Shown one piece after another: positions 28,391 through 42,402 of a stretch of 64,000 nucleotides of DNA (positions are counted from its first letter, which is position 1; every line of letters starts with the position of its first letter). The notes under the pieces were generated by a model. The model saw only the letters and a list, made by a program, of their open reading frames with translations, ran no database searches and was not told where the DNA came from. The stretch is from contig CM060709.1 of the NCBI GenBank assembly GCA_030686995.1, positions 19,497,360 to 19,561,359 of the forward strand. The letters run 5' to 3'. Source of the stretch: Artemisia argyi (lineage: Eukaryota > Streptophyta > Magnoliopsida > Asterales > Asteraceae). The translations under genes were made by a program, and so were the position numbers.

Positions 28391-29461
28391 ATGACCAAAT
28401 CCAACACATCATCCGAGTCATCAAAATCCCTCTCAAAAATCACTAGGATTAGTGTTAAACCTTGTTGCTTTAACAAAACCGTCAAGTCAAGCTCATCTTC
28501 TTCAAGTGATGCTTCGCTTAACATTTCTTCACCCATCCAAGATTACCTAAATCTCACTACCTCAAAACAATCCCCAACACATTGTAATACCAATGTAATT
28601 ACCTTTCAAGAATTGCTTAATCTTGAAACTCTATCACCTCAATCACCAACACCTACACAAATGGAACTTTTCCATACACCTCCAATATCACCACTACCCT
28701 ATTTGGAAACTTTAGAAGACCTATCACCCAAATCATCTAGCCAACCATCTTTGTCACTCTTTGACACCATTACTCAAATGGAAACCCAACAACAACCTAG
28801 TGAGAAACTAGATGAGGAACCCCATCAACCATCATTAGTAGAACGGTTGGCTTACCGTTATGCTAGACCATCCATTTTTCCAAATGATCAAAGCCATACC
28901 CACTAAAAATCATTTGTGTTTCACCTAATTTACAAAGACCTTCATGGTAACCCTTTCGGCGAACCAAGCTTTCGCCATTTTGTTCAAAACCAACAACCAC
29001 CACCACAACAACAACCATCACCACAAGAACCTTCCCAACATTTTGAATCTCTACTTTCTTCATATAAGAAAATAGAAGCATCCATATGGGAAAAACCTCC
29101 AAACCTTCATAATGAGATTGACACTCATTTAAACCACCTTCATGCCTTCAAACGTATGGTTGACTCTCAAATCAACCATATCATGGTTCTACAAACAACA
29201 CTTCAATCAACAAATGAAGGAAGCAAAAACACTACTCAACCTTCCACCTTTGCTCCTTCAAGTTCAAACCATCCACTAACAACATATCAACCACCCTTCC
29301 ACCAAACTTTCCCCGCCATGATTTGTAATCATTGCGAAAGAACCGCTCACATTAGTGAAGGGTGCCGAAGGGAAATTCATGAGCTATCCGAAGAAATGAG
29401 GTTTATACTAAACCACATTTTGGATCTTCTACAATCCTCGTCTCACACACCTCAACCCTAG
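28391..29461 (+). pseudogene. Accessory ORF 2 of Sire-2 with one in-frame TAA
   Basis: One frame is open from ATG 28391 to the stop at 29459-29461 apart from a single TAA at 28904-28906; about 356 codons. The N-terminus is Ser/Lys-rich with KITRISVKPC, homologous to the Sire-1 accessory protein. The middle is Pro/Gln-rich. The C-terminal half has two helical segments (THLNHLHAFKRMVDSQINHI, HELSEEMRFILNHILDLL) separated by a CNHC motif. Unrecognised family in the env-like/extra-ORF position. The same kind of single TAA in the Sire-1 relative is notable. Confidence 0.5.
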
Positions 29462-29924
29462 AGTCTCCAAAATGAAACAAAAACCGTTTCTTTTGTAAAA
29501 TGTTTCCCATCTAAACCAACCAACCAAAACCGTGTCATCCTTTCAAACTTCAAAATAAAGCCCGCTACAACTACAACCCACATTTTCATCCTTAAACAAC
29601 CTTAGCCTTGTTTTTGGAAAATGTTTCTCACAAAGGAAAATGATGATTTCCTTGTAGCTTTTTATGGTCTTACCTTATTTATAGTTTTTCTCTAATTTTT
29701 TAAGTAGGATGGTGTAATCCAAATTTCTTGTCGTTGACTCTTTAAGAGTCAAAATTTTACATGAAATGAATTTCATTACACTACAAGGTTTTTATTGTTT
29801 GTTGACCATTTAGGTATAATAAGTAAAATATACCTTGCTATGGTACCATACATATATCTTGTGTTGTTTAAACTAACCTTTCTTTTTGTAGGACCATTTT
29901 CCATGTTTTTCCTCCCTTGATACT

Positions 29925-30346
29925 CCATTTAGGGGAGTAATATTCAAGGGGGAGCATGAGTGTTGTACTATTTCACTTCACAACTCTTAGCTGTGTTTAA
30001 ACATGAAATACTTTCATGACTTATCTTGTGCAACAACTAATCTTTTTCTTGTAGGTTTAAAATCCATGTCTCCTCTCTTGGCACTCCATTTAGGGGGAGT
30101 ATCGTCCAAGGGGGAGCAAGTCTTAATTCCGCTTCGCTACTCTTCTTTTTGTTTCGACAAAAAGGGAGAGAATTTATATAAACTTGTGCTTATCAACCTC
30201 ATATTTGCAAAAACATTTTTTTGGTGCTTATCATCTCATCTTTGCAAAAACAAGTTTTTATACTAACTTTATAAGACTTAACACTAAAACTAGTGACTTA
30301 CTTATAAATAAAGTTTATGTTTTGTCATCAACAAAAAGGGGGAGAT
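29925..30346 (+). promoter_or_regulatory. Multiple polypurine tracts of Sire-2
   Basis: AGGGGAG near 29932, CAAGGGGGAG near 29948, AGGGGGAG near 30090, CAAGGGGGAG near 30107, AAAAAGGGAGAG near 30159 and AAAAAGGGGGAG at 30333-30344. The last adjoins the 3' LTR. Confidence 0.7.
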
Positions 30347-31767
30347 TGTTAATACAAATATCGCCTAAAAACGTTATTTATATTTTACGATCTTTGCTAA
30401 GTTTTGTTAATGACAAAGTATGAAGTTTAGCTATAAGTAAATCATCACTTAAAGTGTTTAAGTCTTGTTTAACTAATGTTAACATTTCCTTTTAAACAAA
30501 ACATTGTGTTTATTTCTTAAACTAAAATGAGTCTTGTCACATCATATTTATTTCTTTATATAGTAAGGTCACATCACATTTAGGGCAAGTTTTGTCATGA
30601 TGCATTTATGGAAAGAAATGTGTTTGACTAACTTTGTTGTTGCTTGCAAGCTTTGTATTTGACTTGTTCTTATGAGATGTGACATTGTTTAGTTGTTAGG
30701 AGTTATGAGACAATACCTTGTTTGGTTTGCAAGATTTATTGCAAAACCAACTGCAGCCCTGGCGGTACCCTGGGGGTACACGGGCGGAACCCTTTTGAGG
30801 GGTCCGCCTGATCCGCCAGACCTGCAGAATTGTTTGCTATAAATACCAAACCATTTGTTAGTTTTTGGTAACCTTTTTGAGGACATATATTCACATACTC
30901 TCTCAACTAACTCAGTAACCTTTTGATTTGTGATTCTCTTATGTAGCAAGGGACTTCACAAGATCATTCAAGAAGTTACAAGCTTCAACTCTAAAGTTGC
31001 AAGTCTTGGTAGCTTGGTCATGTATAAGCTTTGGTAGTTTATACTTCATGTGTGTCATGTATATAGAAGTAAGTGGTTAGTATTTTAGGCCTCAAAATAC
31101 GTAGTGTGTCGGGAGTTGTTGTACCCTTGTAAAAGAACTAACGGGAGTAGTTATACCCTTGGTAAAGAACTCGACATCTATCTTAGTGTCGGTAAAAGTG
31201 TAAGCGACGAACGGGAGTAGTTGTACCCTTGTAAAAGAACTCGACATCTAGCTTAGTGTCTGGAAAAGTGTAAGCGACGTTGTAAAGGTTTTCTCCGCCG
31301 GTGAAAGGAGCTTGTTGATTAGTGCTTATAACTCTCGAGTTGGAAACTCGGGGCGTGGATGTAGGGCAAGGAAAAAGAGTCCTTGTAGCCGAACCACGAT
31401 AAACAATCGTGTTGTGGTTTGATCGTTTCTTTCTTTATCTTTGCTTATTACATGTTGTTATTTAGTTAGAATTGCTAAGTTACATATAAAGCTTTTCAAA
31501 GAACTAAACTAGTTAAGATGTGTTTGTATCTTCAAATAAAAGTAGAAGCTTTCCTAATAACTAAACAAGCAAAGTTAAGATTATTACAAGCAAAGCTTTT
31601 CAATGTATGAAACTAGTAAAGTTAGAATTGATATCTACATAAAAAGCTTTTCAAAGAATCAAACATATAACATTGTATTTATATCTTTTAGCAAACGTAA
31701 AAGATATTCAAGTTAAAAAGAATCTAAAAAGCGGTAAACTATTCAACCCCCCTTCTAGTTTTCCACA
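30347..31767 (+). repeat. 3' LTR of Sire-2
   Basis: Same length as the 5' LTR, ends TGTTAATAC … TTTTCCACA, hairpin 30751-30827, TATAAATA at 30838-30845. About 29 substitutions relative to the 5' LTR by eye. Confidence 0.95.
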
Positions 31768-33130
31768 GACTATGATGCAGTTGATTATAAAAGTTGATCG
31801 TTTAGTTCATACCTATAATGCATTGTTTGTTACAAGCTGATGCAGTTGATTTATTCTAGTTATGCAGTAGTAACAATAAAACTTTGTTTTTTGCAGATTG
31901 GGTCTGTTATAAAACTTTGTTTTTCGCAGATGTATATGTGATATAGTGTGGACCAATTAGACTTTGTCTGCAGAATTTGAGAGAGTGGGAATCTATGATC
32001 ATTAAGTTTGAACTTGATGACTACAAGTGGTTAAAAGATATGTTTGAGATGAGGGAAAGATTGATCCCATCATACCTACCTTACGAGCATATGGCACGTC
32101 TCATGCCCTAGAATTATTGGTGCATCAGATTTGAGCTAGCAAAGTGAAGTTTTTGTACATTGTGATGCAGTATATGTATGCATTATGATGCACTAGATTT
32201 GTACATTTTCATGTAGTAGATTTATAACATTCTGATATAAAAAACATATTTATTGTGATGTAGTAGATCTATACATTGTGATGCAGCATATTTATAACAT
32301 TGTGATGCAGTAGATATAAACATTGTAATGCAGTAGATGTTTAACATTGAATTACAGTAGATATATACATTTTTGTACTCTGTAGATATTAAAGCATTAC
32401 TTACATGACAAGTTTTCTGTTATAAAACGTATAGAATTTATTAACAAAAATCAATTCAACAGTATCTAAGTGTTCATTAAATATTTTTTATATTTAAGTC
32501 AATATATACAATGTTATGCACCAGATTTTACACTGAGATGCATCTGATATATACATTATGATGCACCAGTTGTATACACTATGATGCATGAGTTGTATAC
32601 TTTCATACACTAGAATTTTAAGTGCATCAGAGTTAACAATACAGTGCATCACAGTGGAAAATTTAGTGAATCACAGTTTATAATATATTGCATATATGTT
32701 CATTCAGAATCAGCAGTAATCAAAATTACTTAATATTAAACAAACATTATGCTCATTAAGAGGTACAATACTTAGTATTAAGCATTCAGTAATCCAAAGT
32801 ATTACAACTAAAAATTTGAAACATCCAATAGAATTAAAAACATTGGTTTGAAACAACAATTTATATTCCTCTACGAATGACAGCACTTCAAATATCTCTC
32901 ATTGATACTTGAATTCTTTTACATATTAGGTTGATCTTCACTCCATTTTCAGGATTTAGAATCTTGTGTATCTCGTCTCCTTTTACATGATGTTTCCTAA
33001 GCAAGTTGTTAGAAACATTTTAACCTGTGAGTACCAAGATAGATAATTAAACTGCTGCACTATTTATAAACGAACTGATGCACTTAATATAAACATAACA
33101 AATTCACTAATTCAAGTTCTACTTACTAGT
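31768..33130. mobile_element. M3, right part
   Basis: Resumes at the GACTA target duplication and carries many ATGCAGTAGAT, ATGCACTAGAT and AGTGCATCA motifs down to about 33130. Includes a FAR1-type coding fragment (31974-32111). A second coding-like stretch on the minus strand near 32880-33000 is damaged. The element's right end and any inverted repeat were not located. Confidence 0.45.
31974..32111 (+). pseudogene. FAR1/MULE-transposase exon fragment inside M3
   Basis: Directly after a TTTGTCTGCAG acceptor-like site, 45 codons read NLREWESMIIKFELDDYKWL, then a KDMFEMRERLIPSYLPYEHMA segment, and stop at TAG 32109. The spacing W…F.L…WL..M…R..…PSY…..MA.LM is that of FAR1-RELATED SEQUENCE proteins, the domesticated relatives of Mutator-like transposases, just upstream of the usual TTSRSES motif. 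It is a truncated exon, not a gene. Confidence 0.65.
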
Positions 33131-35564
<2,434 letters not shown>

Positions 35565-36009
35565 TAAAATCGTGGGTTATTTCTACATATAGGTAACGAA
35601 CTTTGAAAAATTTTCTATGTTAGGTATCGAACTCTCGAAAATATTAAGTTAGGTAACAAAACTTTATACTTTGGTCAATGTTAGGTAATTATTTCAGGTG
35701 TCGCAACTGGTAACCGGTGCAACCGGTTGTCCTGATCTTTTTCTCTATTTTTCATGAATGATCCTTATAATGAAACTTAATTGCACCATTCATCTTTACA
35801 ATTATGTCCATACCTTCTGTAAGGGTCTCATCATTGTAAAACTTAATTTGCCAAAGAATCAGGTTTCAGTAAATATGAAAGGTGGGAATTAATTATACAC
35901 ATCAAATGTCAAAAGACAACAAACATCATATATCACTAGTAATTTATGTCCTATCTTTTTACTACCCTTTTCTCAATGTTATGAACCAGATTAACAAGCC
36001 AATGGGTTA

Positions 36010-36390
36010 ACAATCATCACCACTGCTGATTAGATTGATGGGTATGCCCCTCCTTTCTCTCTCAAGAATTCGGCCGTGTTCCGGCGAGCTCCGATCGTCA
36101 CCACCGCTCATCCTCGAGCTACACCGCGACCACCACCTTGTTCCCTATGATTTCCCCATCACGTCTATACACCGCACGCGCTAAAACACTCCACCACCAC
36201 CACCCACGGGCCCAATGCCGCCGCGTAACACCACCATCTCCATCAATACATTCATCTTCTCAAGTATTGAGGGTGAGAGAGACAGAGAGGTTGTTGATGT
36301 TATTGATGCCTAAATCAGATATACATTTATTTTCGGGGGTGTTTGGTTTTGCTTATTTTAAACTGCTTATTGTTAAGAGGCTGTGATGAT
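36010..36390 (+). pseudogene. GC-rich gene-like fragment captured by the MULE
   Basis: A run rich in CCG, CACCACC and CGCGC stands out from the AT-rich surroundings and supports an 82-codon open frame (36138-36386). The composition is that of a plant 5' exon (His/Pro/Ser-rich). The parent gene was not identified. Another GC-richer patch at about 41030-41130 near the other terminus repeats GGAATCTGGGTTTCTTG. Pack-MULE capture is inferred. Confidence 0.4.
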
Positions 36391-38348
36391 ATTTTTCTTA
36401 TTAAGATCCAAGTTGTGAAATGAGGACATGTTTTTGAGATAATCTTGCATCTTGGCTGGGCAAATAAATTCAGAGGATGGGTGCATTAAACATGTGAACT
36501 AGTTGAAATACCAAATGGAAACAGGGCAATCAGATATAGATGAGTTTAATCCTTAACATTGACAGCCGATGGCTCATTAGAATGTTATCAATACAAACAC
36601 AATACTAATATTGTTGTATCTGCAAACAATGGTAATTGGGACTCAATATAGTATGACATGAAGTATGATTTTCTTAATGGGACTCTAAAAAGGAGATAAA
36701 ATGAGCATTCGACTTGGTTTTGCAGGAGATGAAGGCAACAAAGAATATGACATGATTAAAGAAAAAACATGATGATATATAGACATTTTGTGAGAGCAAT
36801 TGATAGAGTGCACTACAAGAATTCAGTCGGATAGCCACGAGCAAAATTCATGGGTAATAGACCCAAATTCATGGGTAATTAGCTAATACCCACAGATTAC
36901 CCATGACTATATTAAGATGGGTAAAACCTCTGATGCTAGTTGTTTGCCCATGACATTTTCACTGTGCGGGTAAATTTACCTACGTCATTTTGGTGGGTGA
37001 TTGGGTAATGTTTATAGGTAAAATTTCATGGGATTATCTAACTCACCATGAAAATGCCCATAGATAAGTTGTGGGTAACACCGTGAGTAAATTTAACCAT
37101 GGTATAATTCCTGGGTAATATCGAGCAAAGTTTTCGGTTATCAATTATGGTTTCCCATGAAAGAACATTGGGTAAACTCCATGGGAAATTAGCAAACAAC
37201 ATATTTCAATCTAATGCATTTCATACAGGTATATATACAAATAGAAACCCATAAATAAATACAAAAAATAAAGTTGCATTAAATTAAAATAACAACTCTA
37301 GCTAGAATTCACCATACAAATATATGAGTAACTGCTATATTCTACAATGCTGAGCTATAATCTCAAGGCATCAATCCAAATCCATTGCAGTGGTTTCCTT
37401 ATTGAGAGTGGTGGTGAAAAACAAAGTCGTTTTTCCCTTTATGTTGTGTATATGTTGGCCTTCACTTCAAACTAACATTTTCAGTCGTACCCTACATATA
37501 GAACATACAAAATCAGCTTTCACAAATGATTATAAACACGTGAGAGCTCGGTTTGTAAAAAGGTTTCATGAATGATAATTTTCAAACGGTATATAAGTTG
37601 AGTAGATGGTGGTAAGCACAAGATCTACTTGACTACTGCTCAAATAAGATTTTGAAGTTCAAACTAGCATCCAACATCGTATAACTCTCAAACAACATTC
37701 ATCATATGGATCTTTGTAAATACCATATCTGACTAGCTAGGCATATTTAAAAAGCTAAAAAATCTATCAAAACATGAAAGATATATTCCTAGGTTAGTAC
37801 ATGATATATAGATTTGAGACCATGAGAGTCTACCTTATATATCCTTCACTTTAAAAGATCGAGAACCCATAGAAGCTCTTTTGCTTGCTGCTTTACCTCC
37901 ACCCTAAATAGCATCTGATGAGGTGAAAAGACAGATAAATTATGATAATATATATGTTGCACATATGTTAAACTTAAGGCACAAGCAGTAAAATATATCA
38001 CTTTAGTGGGTTATCAATACCTTCTTATCTGTGCTCTATTTTTGCAATTAGTTTGTACTTGTATATCTATAATTGTTACCATTACAAAAAGGTGCAAGTT
38101 AATCTGCAATAAACACATCAATAACCTTCAAAGAGAGGACCAAAGATGGAAAAGGAACAAAGAATACATAAACAAAGCATCACACATGCCAAAAACAAAA
38201 ACTAAACTATAAACCACATCACCAGACATAAATTTACAGGAATTTGAGATCTATGCTTTCCGGTCTATAACCACTTTTCTTTTACGCCATCGTTGATTTC
38301 TATATGCTACTATGCTACAAAAAAATGATTCAAAAATTTAATTGTTAC

Positions 38349-38418
38349 CTCCTTTTCTGTCGCGCATTTCATCGAATAGGTTGCATGCACTCACCAAATT
38401 CCCATAGTTATTGTACAT
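38349..38418 (-). pseudogene. PPR-like exon fragment in the CACTA element
   Basis: On the minus strand, TTTTTTTCACAG precedes MYNNYGNLVSACNLFDEMRD (70 nt), followed by GGTAACAA, so splice-like signals lie on both sides. The peptide matches the plant pentatricopeptide consensus MY..CG.L..A..LFDEM. Only about one repeat is present, so this is a captured fragment. Confidence 0.6.
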
Positions 38419-39440
38419 CTGTGAAAAAAATTCAAATAACCAACAATCACAATCGTATAAAGGGATAGTAACTCATGAGAAAAAACAACAAAATTGAAAC
38501 AAAATTTGCAACATCCACATCAGAAAACACATATTGTAAAGACGTAAACTATTAGAGCAAACATTTCTTTGCTGTGACAATAGAAAAAAATATATATTTG
38601 TTTATTCTTAATATTGTGACACTATAATTTGGAGGATATACGTGAAGTTGTGAAGGAAGAGTTACAATATTTGGTTCGTGGATCAGAAGAGGGAAACAAA
38701 TATTTTATTCCCGCCCCCCAAGAGTAAAATTTTGAAAACCGCTCCATTTTTTTTTGATGATCCATACAATTTTTAAACTGCCTTTGAAATTGAGATGTGC
38801 CTTTTTAGGTTTTTAATTAAGTCATATTAAATTAAAGTGTCTGTCTAGATATTTGATGTCTTTTTGTAAATGAATAAATGATTGTTTATTTTGTTTGCTG
38901 AATAAAATGTCTGAATTAGAAAAAATATTGTTATACCCTTTTATTTGAAATAAGGTTAAGAAATGGGAAGGTAAATATATAAAATTAGGATAAAAGGTAT
39001 GACTTAATTGGGAGACCCTCATCTCATTGGATTTTTCTAGGAAATCATATGTTAGTTTTAAGCACTAGACAAACATCCATTTGATGACTTAGTTAACTTA
39101 CCTTTATTATCAAACACTACCTAAATTTACTCCAACTTTATTAAATTATTAGAAATTAATAATACCAACAACTCATATTTATCGGAGAATATCATACAAG
39201 ATATGTTACTATAATTAAATAATGATGATAATATTAATCAAAATAATTTATGTGTTTTTTTCTTTAAAAAAAGTCTTGTCAGCCTTTTACCTCTTACTGA
39301 GTGAGAGGCGGTCAAACATTACGTTATTGTTTTTATCTTTTGATTCAGACCAGGTTAGACATATGTTATTTATTGAGTAAGAGGTGAAATACTTGTCTTA
39401 TTGCCTTTGACCCAATAATAAGATGTGGTAGTAAAATTAA

Positions 39441-39794
39441 GGTGGTGTTTGTTTTTTAAGAGGCTCTGAATCTGAATCTGAATATGAACCGCACATCTGA
39501 ATCTGAATCTGAGACATTTATGTCTGAATATGACCGCATTTGAATGGGAAAAAAACTCATGTTTGAACCGCACATTTGCTTGCTCGTACTAAATTTTTTT
39601 TTGTTATTTTTCTGTCAACAAGAGGCATTAAGACACCCCTCTCAAGTCTAGACCATTAAGATCTTACTGCCTCTGACCGCGTCTGAACGGGAAAAAAAAA
39701 ACAAATGGTCTAAACGGCCAAAATGTCTGACCGTGTCTGAACGGTTCAGATTCAGAGGCTGTTAAGAGCCTCTTTTTAAAAAATAAACACAACC
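39441..39794. mobile_element. Tourist-like MITE nested in the CACTA element
   Basis: TAA duplicated on both sides (39438-39440, 39795-39797). Terminal repeats GGTGGTGTTTGTTTTTTAAG and TTAAAAAATAAACACAACC; subterminal TCTGAATCTGAATC repeats. TAA and length (354 bp) fit PIF/Harbinger. This is the third nesting level. Confidence 0.8.
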
Positions 39795-41131
39795 TAAGAA
39801 TAAAAACATCTTAATGAGACAAACAATATCTTACATTAACAAATGAAAACTATTTCACTTAGTCTAAAGTTGTCAACGAGTCAAGGTCGTCCAGTCTTTA
39901 GACCGACTCACTTAATTTAGAGAAGCCAAAGCTCAACCACGGCTCATCTCGAACTTTATTTTTAATACTAGAACGCAACTCGATAATTATTCACAAAGAT
40001 TGACCTCGACTAGTTTATTTATTTTTTATATGTATGTAAAAGTTCTAAATTTAAGCAGTACGGTATATTAATAGTGAGATTAATCAATCTTAATTTATAA
40101 AGCTCAACTTTTGGGCCTTAACAAATAAGCTCCAAACTAGGCTTGACCTTGTTAAGGCTCGACTCATTTTAAACTTTTATCCATCTAATCCCATGTAACT
40201 GATAAAAATCTCTGAGTAGTTTACACTCCCATCACAACCATGTACCCTAATGTTTCAACTAAAGAATGAAAAGTATGGTGAAAGGTATCATTCGCCCACA
40301 TCTTTAAACTTATATTTGTTCAAATTCCTTTTCTTACACCAATGTGGAACATATTATTAACTATTTGAAACATTCCGTTCAACATTAATATAAGATAACT
40401 GCGCTGAAAAATACATTATTAAGAGATATAAACTTATGCCTTTTTTAAGCACAAGGTAATAGGCTTTTAATATTAAGGGGAATTGCAATTATACTCCTAA
40501 AAAATAAATAATTGCATATATATTCAAATTTAAATCATGATTTCCATATATCTTTAAAAATACCTTAGCGACAATATTTTGCCCACTACCCACAAAATAT
40601 ATATATAGCTAAGATACTTCTCACAAACCACCCATGAAAAATTTACCCATGACCAAATTAGATGCTTGTAATCCGTGGTAACAAAAACTTATCCACAACA
40701 TTACCCACAAATTTACCCACGATAAGTTTCTTTATGGGTAATGTCTGGGAAAAAATTAGCAGGAAAATACTACCCACTAAATATCCCACATATATACCCA
40801 CAATAACTCACGATGTGGGTAATCCGTGGGAAATATTTTGGCGCCAACTATTTACCCACATATTACACACCAAATATATTTATGTGGCTATTTGTGTGGG
40901 TAAATTCGTGAGAAATTAGAGGGAAAATAAAATCGACTTTGTAAGTCACTGATCGTGGGTAATTTTCATGGGTATTCCGTCAGATTCTTGTGTACCTGAT
41001 GAGACATTTTGTGGGGCCAAATAACATTCAAAACCGTTCACCGGAATCTGGGTTTCTTGTCGTGGAATATGGTGTTGGCCGGAATCTGGGTTTCTTGCCG
41101 GAATATGGAGTGGTGGTGGTGGCCCATCTCG

Positions 41132-41165
<34 letters not shown>
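41132..41165. repeat. Poly(T) tract
   Basis: About 34 consecutive T inside the MULE just before its right terminal repeat. Confidence 0.95.
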
Positions 41166-41171
<6 letters not shown>

Positions 41172-41395
41172 GTGTGACGAAAGACAAAAATACCCTCCTA
41201 ACTCTTATATAATATAATGAAAAGACAAGAATACCCTCTTTGCTAACAGTCAAACATAGTTAAAGATCATATTACCTAACTTTGCAGGTTGCACAAAGTT
41301 TTGTTACATAACTTAGTATTTTCGAGAGTCAATTACCTAACATAGGAAAATTTTCAAAGTTCATTACCTATATGTAGAAATAACCCTAAAATCGT

Positions 41396-41740
41396 CTGTA
41401 TGTAAAAAACATATCAATATTGGGTTTGTTTTGTTCGTAATATAGATGCCTTTTCTATGGTATAATTTTTATTAAATAAATAGCTAAATATTTGTTGCAT
41501 ATTTGATAAATAAAGTTTGTTATATAAAAAATTTGTTCCATATTTTGGGGGGCTGTGACTAGGCACAATAAGGAGGGTCAATCCCCCTCCTTTTCTCTGC
41601 CACGTTAGCTTTCTCTCTCCAACGACCTGCAGGCGATTCAGTGTCACAATAAGGGCGACCAAGTTCAATATTTTTTTTATTTATTATTATTTTTACTACA
41701 AATTTAATAAAACATTAATTTCATTATCTTCTTTTTTTAA
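41396..41740. other. Spacer right of the MULE
   Basis: AT-rich; includes a CTCCTTTTCTCTGCCACG patch. The 84-codon minus-strand frame here shows no motif. Nothing supported. Confidence 0.3.

Positions 41741-41785
<45 letters not shown>
41741..41785. repeat. Poly(A) tract
   Basis: About 44 consecutive A; faces the poly(T) tract at 43092-43130 across the two-ORF module. Confidence 0.95.
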
Positions 41786-41786
<1 letters not shown>

Positions 41787-41939
41787 ACAAACACAAATTT
41801 TATTAATAAAACGTAAACATTACATAAACGAAACGATACGGAATTAAACAACTAAAAATTAAACATAAACATTAAATGATAAAACACGATACAGAAAACA
41901 AGTAAAACACGATACGGAAATACTTAACATAAAACATCA

Positions 41940-42215
41940 TTACTCATCGTCTCTGTCCCATGCATCTGTGTTTCTCAGAACGAACCACACATGTTGATAA
42001 TATATCCCTCTCCTATAGCGCTCATAATAAATTCGGTTTGCCTTGCTGAGACGACAAGAGTCTTCACTTGTACGCATCAACTCTTTGCAAATAGTATTAT
42101 ACCTACGACATTCAAGGTTCATTCTATTCCATTGAGCCGTAAGAAGCGGGATATTTTTTAATTCAAAATTCAAACAGAAGGCGGGATAAATTTTATATTC
42201 AAAAATTAAATACAA
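41940..42215 (-). CDS. Short ORF with a Myb/NAM-associated-like C-terminus (Harbinger-type)
   Basis: Up to 91 codons, stop at 41940-41942. The segment QWNRMNLECRRYNTICKELM, then the S…L..AN..YY..Y then HVWFVLRNTDAWD, fits the spacing W.R.N..C..Y..I…..S……A…Y…….HVW.VL…..W of the NAM-associated/Myb-SANT-like proteins encoded next to PIF/Harbinger transposases (from memory). The N-terminal 25 residues are low-complexity and the SANT domain itself is missing, so this is probably a truncated transposon gene. It lies downstream of the ORF at 42403-42957 on the same strand; both have a similar 3' flank. Confidence 0.4.
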   Translation of the reverse strand: MYLIFEYKIYPAFCLNFELKNIPLLTAQWNRMNLECRRYNTICKELMRTSEDSCRLSKANRIYYERYRRGIYYQHVWFVLRNTDAWDRDDE

Positions 42216-42402
42216 GGCGGGATCTTTTTGAATAAAAAATCAGGCGGGATCTTTAAACACAAACGTAAATTTTTTATTAATAAAAACATAAACGTTACAT
42301 AAACAGAAATTAAAACACTACAATACTAAATTAAAAACTAAAACTTCAATTGTAATCTGGGTGATCCCAGGTCTGCGAGTTTTCGGAGCGGAAACCGTCG
42401 TC
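42216..42402 (-). repeat. Duplicated 3' flank of the two ORFs
   Basis: The stretch at about 42259-42330 resembles 41787-41860: both contain AATTTT..TATTAATAAAA.C and ACATAAACG.TACATAAACG-like blocks. It suggests that the two ORFs arose by tandem duplication or share a terminator. Confidence 0.5.

Larger units (their letters stand above)
21051..31767 (+). mobile_element. Sire-2: complete Sirevirus-like LTR element without pol
   Basis: Two 1421-bp LTRs (21051-22471, 30347-31767) flanked by the 5-bp target duplication GACTA (21046-21050, 31768-31772). The primer-binding site TGGCATCAGGAGC (22474) resembles the initiator-Met type, and AAAAAGGGGGAGATT precedes the 3' LTR. The 7.9-kb interior holds a broken gag (22540-23658), two accessory ORFs (26280-27283, 28391-29461), GC-rich hairpins, and no recognisable protease, integrase, RT or RNase H. 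About 29 LTR differences by eye (about 2%) imply a fairly recent insertion, so mobilisation probably used proteins from an autonomous relative. It is inserted in M3. Confidence 0.93.
36811..40995. mobile_element. Non-autonomous CACTA element nested in the MULE
   Basis: Begins CACTACAAGAATTCAGTCGG, the classic CACTA end, and finishes near ATTCTTGTGTA, an altered copy. Subterminal regions (36830-37200 and 40570-40980) are packed with ATGGGTAA/TTACCCAT and GTGGGTAA motifs in both orientations, as expected for CACTA transposase sites. No TNP2 or TNPA frame is seen. It carries a PPR-like exon and a Tourist MITE. The damaged right end suggests it is now immobile. Confidence 0.85.
35574..41386. mobile_element. 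MULE with long terminal inverted repeats (5.8 kb)
   Basis: Perfect 9-bp target duplication TAAAATCGT at 35565-35573 and 41387-41395. Terminal inverted repeats of more than 110 bp begin GGGTTATTTCTACATATAGG; both arms contain GTAACAAAACTTT and CTCTCGAAAATA blocks. A 9-bp duplication with long repeats is diagnostic of Mutator-like elements. I see no transposase. The interior holds a GC-rich captured segment (about 36040-36250), a nested CACTA element (36811-40995) and a T-run (41132-41165). Confidence 0.9.
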
